Shown: piece after piece, positions 1 through 10,026 of the stretch
How the letters are laid out: each line of letters begins with the position of its first letter
Numbering within the stretch: the stretch's first letter is position 1
Assembly: GCA_007570785.1 (NCBI GenBank)
Contig: ML661885.1
Location: 13,858,915-13,922,914 of the forward strand
Direction of reading: 5' to 3'
DNA: 64,000 nt
From: Antilocapra americana
Lineage: Eukaryota; Chordata; Mammalia; Artiodactyla; Antilocapridae
Notes under the pieces: generated by a model
What the model was told of the DNA's origin: nothing
Seen by the model: only the letters and a program-made list of their open reading frames with translations
Databases searched by the model: none
Translations under genes and position numbers: made by a program

Positions 1-387
1 GATTTGGCTCTAAGTGAAAGTAATAATGGAACAGCATGTATATCTGATACTAAAAAATTGATAGCTGAGTCAGGAGGGACCCATTAACAAGCTTTTCGAG
101 TGAGCAGAGTTTTGTGCTTCAAGTCTCCAGAAGCACTTAGCCAGACTAGAATAGTAAAATTGTAGTCTAAGTAGTTATCTCAGTTACAGGTGATTAGTTA
201 TGAGTTAATATGAAAGGTGAAAGGCATTATTCTTCTATCAGATATTACTTTTAAAACCATTATTTTGTGAGAGGCAAAGGTGCAAGTACCACAAAATTTG
301 AGACAGGTGATCCAGTCAGGATTTTTTTTTTCCTACTAATAACATGACCATATCCAAATTTGCACTTACAAAAAGCACAGAATAAAT
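1..387. other. single-copy AT-rich DNA
   Basis: No repeat, gene or RNA recognised. Both strands carry frequent stops and no splice-flanked open segment stands out. It ends where L1 3' UTR sequence begins. Confidence 0.5.
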
Positions 388-430
388 TAGGAATTTGGGA
401 GTAATATATATATACTACTATACATAAAAC

Positions 431-655
431 GGGCTTCCCAGGTGGTACTAGTTTTAAAGAATCAGACTACCAATGCAGGAGATGTTAAGAAACATGGGTT
501 CTATCCCTGGGTCAGAAAGATCCCCTGGAGGAGGGCATGACAGCCCACTCCAGTATTCTTGCCTGGAGAATCCCATGGACAGAGGAGCCTGGTGGGCTAC
601 AGTTCATAGAGTTACAGAGAGTCAGACACAACTGAAGTGACCTAGCACACACACA
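431..655 (+). mobile_element. Bov-tA SINE
   Basis: It begins with a 'gggcttccca' head derived from tRNA-Glu. The Bov-A body follows ('ccactccagtattcttgcc', 'cagaggagcctggtgggcta', 'gagtcagacacaactga'). The A-box region is diverged. Flanks 'tacataaaac' (left) and 'acatatttaaaac' (right) may be a decayed TSD. It is nested in the L1 3' UTR. Confidence 0.9.
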
Positions 656-782
656 TATTTAAAACAGATAAAAGACGAGGACCTATGGTATAGCACAGGG
701 AACTACATTCAATATCCTGTAATAACCTATATAAGAAAAGAATATGAAAAAGTATATATAAAGAATATATATATACACACAG

Positions 783-784
<2 letters not shown>

Positions 785-819
<35 letters not shown>
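785..819. repeat. (TA)n microsatellite
   Basis: Near-perfect TA dinucleotide run within the L1 3' UTR, where such runs commonly expand. Likely length-polymorphic. Confidence 0.9.
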
Positions 820-821
<2 letters not shown>

Positions 822-895
822 CTATATACCTGAAACAAACACAACATTGTAAATCAACTATATTTCAATAACAAATATATTAAAAAGTTTCAGCC

Positions 896-2409
896 AGGGG
901 GAAAAAAAAACAGCACAAAACTAACACATTGGTCTTAGAATACGGGGTCTATATCTGGGGCAAATGGCCCATCTCCTGAAACCTGAGTCATGGGACTCTC
1001 TAAGTCTTGGAAAAGAGGCACTTTATTTACAGGGAAACTCCTTGTTTTCATCAAGGATAAGGAGATGGATGAGCAGTGGTAGCTATTTCAATCCCCAAGA
1101 GTGATCCATCAATTGCTGTAATGTTGTTGCTGTCGCCATGAATCCCACTGAAACTTTGATGCATTTTTCTCCCAGATAGGAATTTATAATCGAATTATAG
1201 TTGAAATGACTTGTGACATCTCTTAGTTTCAGTACTTCTAGATCAAGAAAGGTGACTTACTCAAGGCCATCCAACTGTTTAATAGAATGAAATCTGAGTG
1301 TCAGTCTAGGCGTTACTTTTATTTTTTAATTTTTGCTATGCCAATTGGCCCAAAGGATTTTTTTTTAATGATGCGACATAATAAGTCATTGTATCTCAAA
1401 CTGTACATCCATCCCTACAAGCTTAAGAGTGTGTGTGGTGGAGAAGGGCAATTTGTGGATGGGGAAGTCTGAGAAGGCTGAGGAGATAAACGATGTACAT
1501 TTTGAACAATTGCTTGATGGTGGCAGCCGTCAACTGTGGGTTACACAAATACAGTGAATTGGCTTTATCCAGCTCTTCACTTGGCCTCCTCCAAACTTCC
1601 TCCCTGCTCACTAACCTTCAATTAAGACATATGGGATGTCAAAAAGGCAGCTGAAACACTAATGTGCTCTCAATAGCTGCTGCCACTGCACCTGCAAAAT
1701 GAACAAAGGTTTGTGTTGTCCACGTGAATATGGGTGTGCAGAGGGTGAAGGGGGACAGGGCTGACCCTCAGATTTCAAAAGCAGGGACATCAATATTCTA
1801 GGTACGCTGGGTAGTGTTGAAAGACATGATTATCCATAACGATTGATTTTTAAAGGTGATTTTTCTATTATGGTCAGATACTTCTTTTCAGTATTTTTAA
1901 TCTGAATGTCTGGTTTAACTTAATGTAAAGATGAGAATTCTATATCTGGGAATTTCTTATGCAATAAATATCCTTTGCTTTGAATGACTCTGGAAAAGAA
2001 ATGGTTACTTTGCTTTTGATAAAGAAATCTCCCAGTTTTATTTTGTCCTGTTTTACAAAGAAATCAGTGATAGTCTGGCGAGTTTTTCTGGGGAAAGACA
2101 GAAGATAGGGGACAACTTTTCTAATCCATTCTTCCTCTGGGGACACTAAGGGTTTTACTCTCTAGGTCTGCTGTCCCTCCAAAAACTTTTCTATTGATTA
2201 CTGATCAATAGAAGTAATCTATATTGGAAATGGGCATATGCAGAATATCTGCTTCTGGTGTTTCTCAGGCATAGAAAGTACATGCCCTCAGCAGACACAC
2301 TCCTAATCTGTTCATAACTAGAGTTCTCTGACTGCGGTTGTCAGTGTATTCTCAGGGGAAGGAACTTGTATACAGACAACTACTCTTACTAGAAATAAAA
2401 CTATAAGTC
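896..2409. other. single-copy DNA, no gene seen
   Basis: No gene, young repeat or RNA gene recognised. The open frames here are short and resemble nothing known. A weak MIR-like trace lies at about 1215-1315. Confidence 0.45.
1215..1315 (-). mobile_element. possible MIR fragment
   Basis: The order 'gacttactcaaggccatcc' followed by 'atgaaatctgagtgtcag' resembles an antisense MIR core (AAG-TCAC ... AGTCAGA). It is very diverged and could be chance. Confidence 0.3.
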
Positions 2410-2505
2410 TGATTAGTCTCATTTTACACTCAAAGACTAAACTCAGAGACCTGCAGACATTTACCCAAAATTATAAAAATAAAAGGCAAAATCAGGATCT
2501 TAATT
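2410..2505 (-). mobile_element. possible MIR fragment
   Basis: 'ctcattttacactcaaagac', then 'ctcagagacctgcagacatt' and 'caaaatcaggatcttaattc' follow the order of an antisense MIR (TTTTACA-GA ... CAGAG-CAGGATT). Old and partial. Confidence 0.4.
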
Positions 2506-2572
2506 CTTTTTTTTTTAATTTAAAGAATATACTTTCCCCTTCATTAAAAGATGCTAAAATACTATTGTTTAG

Positions 2573-2735
2573 GGACTTCCCTAGTAGTCTAGTGGCTAAG
2601 ACTCCACATTTCCAATGCAGGGGGCCCAGGGGTCAATCCATAGTTGGGAAACTAGATCCCATATGCCTCAACTAAAATCTGATGCAGCCAAATTAAATGA
2701 ATTAATTAATTTAAAAAAACATTATTGCTCAGAAA
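2573..2735 (+). mobile_element. CHR-type (tRNA-Glu) SINE
   Basis: The head 'gggacttccctagtagtcta' and 'gtggctaagactccacattt' is tRNA-like. It is followed by 'ccaatgcagggggcccaggg', a degraded B box, 'ctagatcccatatgcctcaa' and a tail ending in 'gcagccaaattaaatgaatt'. This is the cetartiodactyl CHR family, which lacks the Bov-A unit. No clear TSD. Confidence 0.85.
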
Positions 2736-2739
2736 GGCT

Positions 2740-3900
2740 TTACATTTTCATACTGCTATGGTTAGAGAAAGGCATGTATCTTTGCTACCAATCCAAAGTT
2801 TCCATCTCTTACAGTATACAACCAGGTTAGCAAAAATATTCTTAAAGACTGTATTTAAATAGTGACAATAGCAGACTGTTTGAACATCTGAACTAATTTC
2901 CCCTGACAACCACAGTACAAACAGGATTGACACTCATTTCAACATTGCTAATTAGGATGTGACTTTTATGACTGTTCTTGAATGTTTTTATCTTTATGTT
3001 CTCTAATCCATTCCATTCTAAGGGGATAGTATTTGGTTTTGGTCTTAAAATTTGCCAGAGAAATTCACAAATTGCTTTTATTTCTTTAGACTATCCAAAT
3101 GATAGTAGTAGTTTTCAACAAACGAGTACTATTTTCTTGGCTTTCCAGTTTAGTTACCCCCATTTCCTTCACATTGTAGATTGTATCTCTGCATGAAGGA
3201 TTAGTGATCCATGACAGACAGCTAAGGAATGGAACAAATATCTCCTCTGCTGATTTTATTTAATGTAATTCATGTATTCAATACTTCTATTTGAAAATGT
3301 CTAAGGAAATAATTTTTATATTTTCCCCTGTATATCCACTGTTTTTTTTTTTTAATAAAGTAGGTAACAGCAAACTATGAAAGATTTTTGATTCAAAGGC
3401 ACACATCCCCAGATAACTCTATCATGTACAAGTTTTTCCAGAAAATGTATAAGCAAAATCTGAAAAGAGCTGAGTAGTTCCATGTTGTGGATAGCAGGTT
3501 AGGGTCACTTTCTAGTGAAGTTAACTGCTTTCATTTTGCTTCTTTATATATATATATATTTTTGTTATAATTCTTTTGTTACCTTAGTCTGACATTAAGA
3601 AACAGATTTACGTTAAGAAAAAAGACCTCTTCTTTATAGAAGTTCCAATTTTTCTGCTACTTTGAAATATAAGATTAAAAGTGTGACATAAGGAGTTAAA
3701 AGACACATACTACTTCCTAAGCAAGACCTAGTCCAGGCCCAAGGATTTTTCAATAATGAATGTTGCCAAAGGAATACACACCTTGAGAGCTAAAGCAATC
3801 TGATCCCCTATAATGGTTATGATCAGATCCATGATCTCTAGTTAATAGATTCAGTTCTATGACATATTTGGGTCTTCAAAATCCAGTGATTCAGAGAGTA
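2740..3900. other. single-copy DNA, no gene seen
   Basis: AT-rich sequence with poly-T runs near 2505 and 3342 and a short TA run near 3547. No repeat family or exon recognised. Confidence 0.45.
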
Positions 3901-3901
3901 T

Positions 3902-5355
3902 AGATGACTTAAAAGACAAGGAACAAAATGGTGGAGGAGTAGGCGATGTGGAGTATATCTCTCTCCACAGATACATCAGGAATACATCTTCAGACACAGA
4001 AGTGCATGCAGAACACCAGCTGAGAGAGGACAGGAGTACCTGACCAGTGAAAAAGAATATAGAGAACCATGCAAAACTCAATAGGACAAAAGAACTAGGG
4101 GGAAAAACAGGAGTGTTAGTAGGACTGGACCCGCCCTTGGAGGGTGGGGGAATTGAAGCCGGGGTCTGATCCCTACATCAGGGGGATTGTCTGAGTCAGA
4201 GGAGAAACATTTAAGGCTGAGAGTGAAACAGTTGATCTGTGGTAGCCTAAATAGAATGAGAATCAGAGGGTCCTTGCCCCAGCCATACATACCCTGGAAA
4301 GGGACACAGGTCCCCTATCAGGCACAGTGGCTGGGAGCTGGAGTTTAGGGATTGTGGAGCAATCGCAGGGTGAGGGCTGCTGTTGACTGTGGAGAGACGG
4401 ACCAAGGGGACATGAGGGAGGGGACTGTGGTGGGAAATGCCTGTGGAGGAAAGCCAGGCAGCCATGGAAGCAAGGCGATACTGCTGAGTCATGCGTAGGG
4501 GGTGGAGCCATCACCATAGCCTCTCTCCCACAACAGGCCAGCATCTTGGGTCTATGCACACAGGGATGCTTTGGTCATGTCTGGCTCTTTGCGACTCTGT
4601 GGACTGTGGCCTGTCAGGCTTCTCTGTCAGGAAGAGGGGTTCTCCAGGCAAGAGTACAGGATTGTATTGGCCAATACTTGTTTCCATACCTTTCTAGATC
4701 ACTATATTTCCTGCTGCCCTAGCTGCCAACGCCCCTGAGATACTGATGCTGCCAGAACCCCTGCGACCCAAGCAGGTGCACCTCATCCACACCTGGCCTT
4801 CACTGGGGCAGACCCAAGTCCTCCAGGGCAGCCTCAGGAGCCAACCCCAGTGGACAACCCACAGGCAGAGGTGGAAATGAAACCACAGCTGAAACCCAGC
4901 GGCAGTGTGGCTGAGGAAGAAGACCCAAAACATTCCCACCAGCTGTACAAGCTGCAGATTAAATCCACATGATCAACTAAGCACTCTGTGTCTATGGAAT
5001 GTATAAAAGGACATTGAGAGCTCCCACAAAAGAAAATGCACTAGTTCTGATAGCTGTGGACATCGGAGGCAAGAACACAGGAGTAGAACCAGATTAGAAT
5101 TTGAGCTGCTCCCACAGCAGGTCTTGAGACCAGCACAGTGTCGGAGGGCATCCTAGGGAGGTGAGGTGGACTGTGACTCCCAGCGAGGGAAAGGACTCTG
5201 GACCGCGCTGACTCAAGAAAAACATTTATTATTCTTATGTTTTGACTTGCTCTATAGATTCTTTTTGACTTTTTCTTCTTTTTTTTTTCTTTTTTCCCTC
5301 CTATGTTGTAGTTATTGATTTTATTGGCATTATGAAATCTAATTGAGCTTTTGAG
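3902..5355 (+). promoter_or_regulatory. L1 5' UTR (relict pol II promoter)
   Basis: In L1 elements the 5' UTR holds the internal RNA polymerase II promoter. The first bases include 'acaaaatggtgg', close to the YY1-type site (AAnATGGCGG) known near the start of human L1, here with GGTGG instead of GGCGG. The following 1.3 kb is G-rich and unlike the AT-rich surroundings. Activity today is unknown. ORF1 would normally follow but is deleted. Confidence 0.55.
4560..4690 (-). mobile_element. Bov-A-like segment inside the L1 5' UTR
   Basis: 'catgtctggctctttgcgac', 'tctgtggactgtggcctgtc', 'aggcttctctgtcagg' and 'ttctccaggcaagagtacag' match an antisense Bov-A unit. It may be a truncated insertion or part of this L1 subfamily's 5' UTR. 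No clear TSD. Confidence 0.55.
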
Positions 5356-5364
5356 CTTTTTTTA

Positions 5365-8346
5365 ATGTATAAATATCTATGCACCCAACATAGGAGCACC
5401 TCAATACATAAGACAAACACTAACAGACATAAAAGGTGAAACTGACAGTAACACAGTAATAGTAGGAGACTTTAGCACCCCATTCACACCAATGGACAGA
5501 TCATCAAAACAGAAAATTAATAAGGAAACACAAATCTTAAATGACATATTAGATGAGATGAATCTCATTGATATCTTCAGGATAAACCATCCAAATGCAG
5601 AAGAATACACCTTCTTCTCAAGTGTATATGGAACATTCCTCAGGATAGGTCACATCTTGGGTCACAAATCAAACCTCAGTAAATTTAAGAGAACTGAAAT
5701 CATATCAAGCATCTTCTCCAACCACAATGCTATGAGACTAGATAGCAGTTACAAGAAAAAAAACTTTAAAAACCACACACAAAAAATGGAGATTAAACAA
5801 TACATTTCCCGGGGGGGAGGGAGGAGGGAGGGGGGTTCCGGAGGGGAAGCATATGTAAACCCATGGTGATATCATGACAATGTATGGCAAAAACAATTAA
5901 AAAAAATAAATTAATTAATTAAAAAAAACAATACATTTCTAAATAACCAACAGGTTACTGAAGAAATCAAAAGGGAAATAAAAAAATTTCTAAAAGCAAA
6001 TGACAATGAAAACATGACAACTCAAAACCTATGGAATGCAGCAAAAGCAGTTCTAAGAGGGACATCAAGAAACAAGAAAAAACATTGAATAGACAACCTA
6101 ACTTTACACCTAAAACAACTGGAAAAAGAAGAACAAAAAACTCCCAAAATTAGAAGAAAGAAAGAAATCATAAAGATCCAAACAGAAATAAATGAAAAAG
6201 AAATGAAAGAAACAATAGTAAAGATTAATATTAAAAACTAAAAGCTGGTTCTTTGAGAAGATAAACAAAACTGACAAATCTTTAGCCAGACTCATCAAGA
6301 AAAAAAGAGAGAAGAATCAAATCAGCAAAATTAGAAATGAGAAAGGAGAGGTTACAACAGACAATGCAGAAATACAAAGGATTATAAGAGACTATTATGA
6401 ACAACTATATGGCAATAAAATGGATAACCTGGAAGAAATGGAAAGATTCTTAGAAAAGTTCAATTTTCCAAGACTGAACCAGGAAGAAATAGAAATTATA
6501 AACAATCCTATTACAAGCACTGAAATTGAAGCTGTGATCAAACATCTCCCAAAAAAGAAAGGCCCAGGATCAGATGGCTTCACAGGAGAATTCTATCAAA
6601 CATTTAGAGAAGAGCTAATGCCTATCCTTCTAAAACTCTTTCAAAAAATTGCAGAGGAAGGAACACTTACAAACACATTCTATGAGGCCACCATCACCCT
6701 GATACCAAAACCAGACAAAGACAACCCAAAAAAAGAAAACTACAGGCCAATATCACTGATGAACATAGATGCAAAAATCCTCAATAAAATTTTAGCAAAT
6801 GGAGTTCAGCGACAGATCAAAAAGCTCATACACCATGATCAAGCTGTGTTTATTCCAGGGATGCAGGATTCTTCAATATAAGCAAATCAATCAATGTGAT
6901 ACACCATATTAACAAAATGAAAGATAAAAACCGTATGATAATCTCAATAGATGCAGAAAAAGCCTTTGGCAAAATTCAGCACCGATTTATGATTAAAACT
7001 ATTCAAAAAATGGGCATAGAAGGAACCTACCTCAACACAGTAAAGGTCATGTATGATAAGCCTACAGCAAACATTATTCTCAATGGTGAGAAACTGAAAG
7101 CATTCTCCCTAAGATCAGGAACAAGACAAGGTTGTCCACTTTCACCACTATTATTCAACATAGTTCTGGAAGTCCTAGCTACAGCAATCAGAGAAGAAAA
7201 AGAAATAAAAGGAATCCAGATTGGAAAAGAAGTAAAGCTCTCACTATTTGCAGATGACATGATACGGTACATAGAAAATCCTAAAGACAGTATCAGAAAA
7301 TTACTAGAGCTAATCAGTGAATTTAGCAAAGTTGCAGGATACAAAATTAATACACAGAAATCACTTGCATTTCTCTAAAGAGAAAATAAGGAAGAAATAC
7401 TATTCACCATTGCAAAAAAAAGAATTAAATATCTAGGAATAAACCTACCTAAGGAGACAAAAGAACTGTATACAGAAAATTATAAGATACTAATGAAACA
7501 AATCAAAGATGACATAAACAAATGGAGAGATATTCCGTGTTCCTGGGTAGGAAGAATCAATATTGTGAAAATGACTATACTACCAAACACAATCTACAGA
7601 TTTGATGCAACCCCTTTCAAATTACCAATGGCATTTTTCACAGAACTAGAACAAAATATTTCATAATTCATATGGAAACAAAAAAGATCCCAAATAGCCA
7701 AAGCAGTCTTGAGAAAGAAGAATGGAGTTGGAGGAATCAACCTTCCTGACTTCAGATTATACTACAAAGCTACAGTCATCAAGACAGTATAGTACTGCCA
7801 CTAAAACAGAAATATAGACCAATGGAATGAGATAGAAAGTCCAGAAATAAACCCATGACCTATGGGTACCTTATTTTTGATAAAGGAGGCAAGAATATAC
7901 AATGGGGCAAAGACAGCCTCTTCAATAAATGGTGCTGGGAACACTGGATAGCTATACGTAAAAGAATGAAATTAGAACACTTCCTAATGGCTAACACATG
8001 AAAAGATGTTCAACATTGCTCATTATTAGAGCAATGTTGAGCATTATTAGAGCAAATCAAAGCTACAATGAGATATCATATCACACCAATCAGAATGGCC
8101 ATCATCAAAAAGTCTGCAAACAATAAATGCTGGGGAGGGTGTGGAGAAAAGGGAACGCTCTTGCACTATTGGTGGGAATGTAAATTGACACAATCACTAT
8201 GGAAGACAGTATGGAGATTCCTTAAAGAACTAGGAATAAAACCACCATATGACCCAGCAATTCCACTCCTAGGCATATACCCTGAGGAAACTAAAATTGA
8301 AAATGCATATGTATCCCATTGTTCATTGCAGCACTATTTACAATAG
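5365..8346 (+). pseudogene. L1 ORF2 remnant (endonuclease, RT, Cys-rich end)
   Basis: Intact ORF2p nicks DNA and reverse-transcribes L1 RNA at the nick. What remains here, in order: the C-terminal half of the APE-like endonuclease (about 5369-5800), the linker (5940-6420), reverse transcriptase (6420-7378) and the Cys-rich C-terminus (8068-8346, C-x3-C-x7-H-x4-C around CWGGCGEKG). The endonuclease is inactivated: GDFN reads GDFST, the later D of the D-H-I motif reads G (RIGHI), and SDH reads SNH. RT motif A IDAEKAF and motif C FADD remain, but the Asp after AEKAF reads Gly. Stops at 6879 and 7376, frameshifts and a deletion near 7989 break the frame. Confidence 0.85.
5809..5925 (+). mobile_element. 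very short L1 3'-end insertion
   Basis: A G-rich L1 3' UTR segment followed by 'atgacaatgtatggcaaaaa' and an A-rich tail interrupts ORF2 of the older L1. It is bounded by exact 14-bp copies of 'aaacaatacatttc' at 5795-5808 and 5926-5939. Removing the insert and one copy restores continuous ORF2 sequence. It is an extremely 5'-truncated, younger L1 insertion. Confidence 0.88.
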
Positions 8347-8912
8347 CTAGAACATGGAAGCAACCTAGATGTCCATCGATAGATGAATGGGTAAAGAAAT
8401 TGCTGTACATATACACAATGAAATATTACTCAGCCATAAAAAGGAACACATTTGAGTTAGTGTGTTCACCTAATGAGGTGGATGAACTTAGAACCTATTA
8501 TACAGAGTGAAGGAAGTCAGAAAGAGAAAGATAAATAATGTATTCTAATGCACATATACAGAATCTAGATAAATGGTACTGAAGAATTTGTTTACAGGGC
8601 AGCAATGGAGAAACAGACATAGAGAATAGACTTGTGGACATGGAGAGAGGGGAGGAGAGGGTAAGATGTATGGAAAGAGTAACATGGAAACTTACATTAT
8701 CCTTTGTAAAATACATAGCCAACAAGAATTTGCTGTATGGCTCAGGAAACTCAAACAAGGGCTCTGTATCAACCTAGAGGGGTGGGGATGGGAAGGGAGA
8801 TGGGAGGGAGGTTCAGAAGGGAGGCTGATTAATGTTGAGGTTTAACAGAAGCAACAAAATTCTGTAAAGCAATTATCCTTCAATTAAAAAATAAATTAAT
8901 TAATTTTAAAAA

Positions 8913-9611
8913 TCATATAAGAAACTAAGCATGATTGTTGGTTCTAAAAGTAAAATTTAATGAACTTGAACTTTGCACTTAAAAGGTCCTAACATACTTT
9001 GCCTAAGAAGAACCTTGAACAGACATCGTATATGTATATGAAGATAAAAGTTTCCCTAAATCCAAGGCTCATGTTAATAGAATAGGAAGCTCATTCAAAT
9101 AAAAATTAATCAGAGAACAGAACTATCCTGACTGGGAATGTTGATCACAGTTAAGACAGTACAACCGGTGAATGTCATCTTACATGCACAGCTGGAGAAG
9201 TATTTATGTTTGCAGTCTGCACATTTTCTTTCTTGCTCTATGTGATCAATTCTAGTTCTTCCTGAACTTTCTACCTGCTAAGGATTTTCACTTTAATTTG
9301 TATAAGGTGAGAAATCTTTTTGACCTCACCCTGGCCTGATGGATGTTTTCCTATGGCCTGCCAGGTTACCCTTGCCTTCCCAGACCCTGGACTGGGAGCC
9401 CTGATGAGGCCTCTAAGCAGGACCCATCATCAAAACTCGTAGAGAAAATTTCCCATAGAACTTCAAACAGGAAAAAGAATTTCCTGATTAATTTTCTTCA
9501 TTTCTAAGAAAATTCATACTTAAAAATTTTTCTTGAATTGGGAGAGGTTGAGAAAGCAAGCAATCAACTTTTGAAACAGTAAAATATCATGCGTAGAAAT
9601 AAGATATGCTA
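8913..9611. other. single-copy DNA, no gene seen
   Basis: No repeat or exon recognised. The stretch at 9325-9430 is richer in G and C than its surroundings but shows no open frame of note. Confidence 0.45.
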
Positions 9612-9621
9612 ATGAAGTTAC

Positions 9622-10016
9622 TGGGGCTTCCCTGGTGGCTCAGTGGTAAAGAATCTGCCAGCCCAGGTTTGATGCTGGGGCTGGTGCACTGGGATACCAG
9701 GGGGAGGGAATCAGGAGGGAGGAGGGAGGAGGGTTCTGGAGGGGGAACATATGTATACCCATGGCAGATTCATGTCAATGTATGGCAAAACCAACACAAT
9801 AAAGTAAAGAAAATTTAAAAAAAAAAAAAAAAAGAATCTGCCTGCCAATATAGGAGACTTGGGTTTGATCCCTGGGTCAGGAAGATCCCCTGGAGGAGGA
9901 AATGGCAACCCACTTCAGTAAGCTTGCCTGGGAAATCCCATGGACAGAGGAACCTGGCAGGCTATTTTGTCCATGGGGTTGAAAAGAGTCAGACACAACT
10001 CAGAGACTAAACAACG
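9622..10016 (+). mobile_element. Bov-tA SINE, split by an L1 tail
   Basis: The head 'ggggcttccctggtggctca' with an intact A-box region lies at 9622-9659. The SINE resumes at 9843 with 'tgccaatataggagacttgg', a B-box region 'gggtttgatccctgg' and the Bov-A body to about 10016. Outer TSD: 'atgaagttac' (9612-9621) against 'atgaaattac' (10017-10026). The insert at 9660-9830 has its own TSD. Confidence 0.93.
9660..9830 (+). mobile_element. short L1 3'-end insertion within the SINE
   Basis: Starts with 'agcccaggtttgatgctggg', continues through a G-rich stretch to 'ttcatgtcaatgtatggcaa', and ends in a poly-A tail, as the young bovine-type L1 3' UTR does. Exact 12-bp TSD 'aaagaatctgcc' lies at 9648-9659 and 9831-9842. 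Only about 170 bp of the L1 3' end was copied. Confidence 0.9.
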
Positions 10017-10026
10017 ATGAAATTAC

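Larger units (their letters stand above)
388..895 (+). mobile_element. L1 LINE 3' UTR end, split by a SINE
   Basis: The right part holds the typical artiodactyl L1 3' end: a tract reading 'tagcacagggaactacattc', a polymorphic AT stretch, then 'acaacattgtaaatcaacta' and an A-rich tail. The left part (about 388-430) matches the L1 3' UTR just upstream, so the Bov-tA at 431-655 landed inside an existing L1. The copy is 5'-truncated and has no coding sequence. The left edge is approximate. Confidence 0.7.
3902..8912 (+). mobile_element. L1 LINE with 5' UTR, internally deleted
   Basis: It opens with a GC-richer L1 5' UTR ('aacaaaatggtggaggagta', 'cagacacagaagtgcatgca'). Near 5355 it jumps directly into the ORF2 endonuclease domain, so ORF1 and the start of ORF2 are missing. 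ORF2 then runs in pieces to about 8346. The L1 3' UTR follows and ends in an A/T-rich tail near 8912 ('aattatccttcaattaaaaa'). It is interrupted by a Bov-A-like segment near 4.6 kb and an L1 tail at 5809-5925, and it has a second deletion near 7989. No convincing outer TSD. It cannot move by itself. Confidence 0.85.

Noticed and set aside
1287..1611. Opposing short frames as a gene pair
   Set aside because: About 60 codons each, no domain or conserved motif; expected by chance.
6420..7378. Two long adjacent open frames (153 and 160 codons) as genes
   Set aside because: They read as L1 ORF2 reverse transcriptase with stops and lie inside a recognisable L1. Reported as a pseudogene.
9622..9700. 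SINE head as a genuine tRNA-Glu gene
   Set aside because: Only the 5' part resembles tRNA, it continues into Bov-A sequence, and it cannot fold a full acceptor stem.
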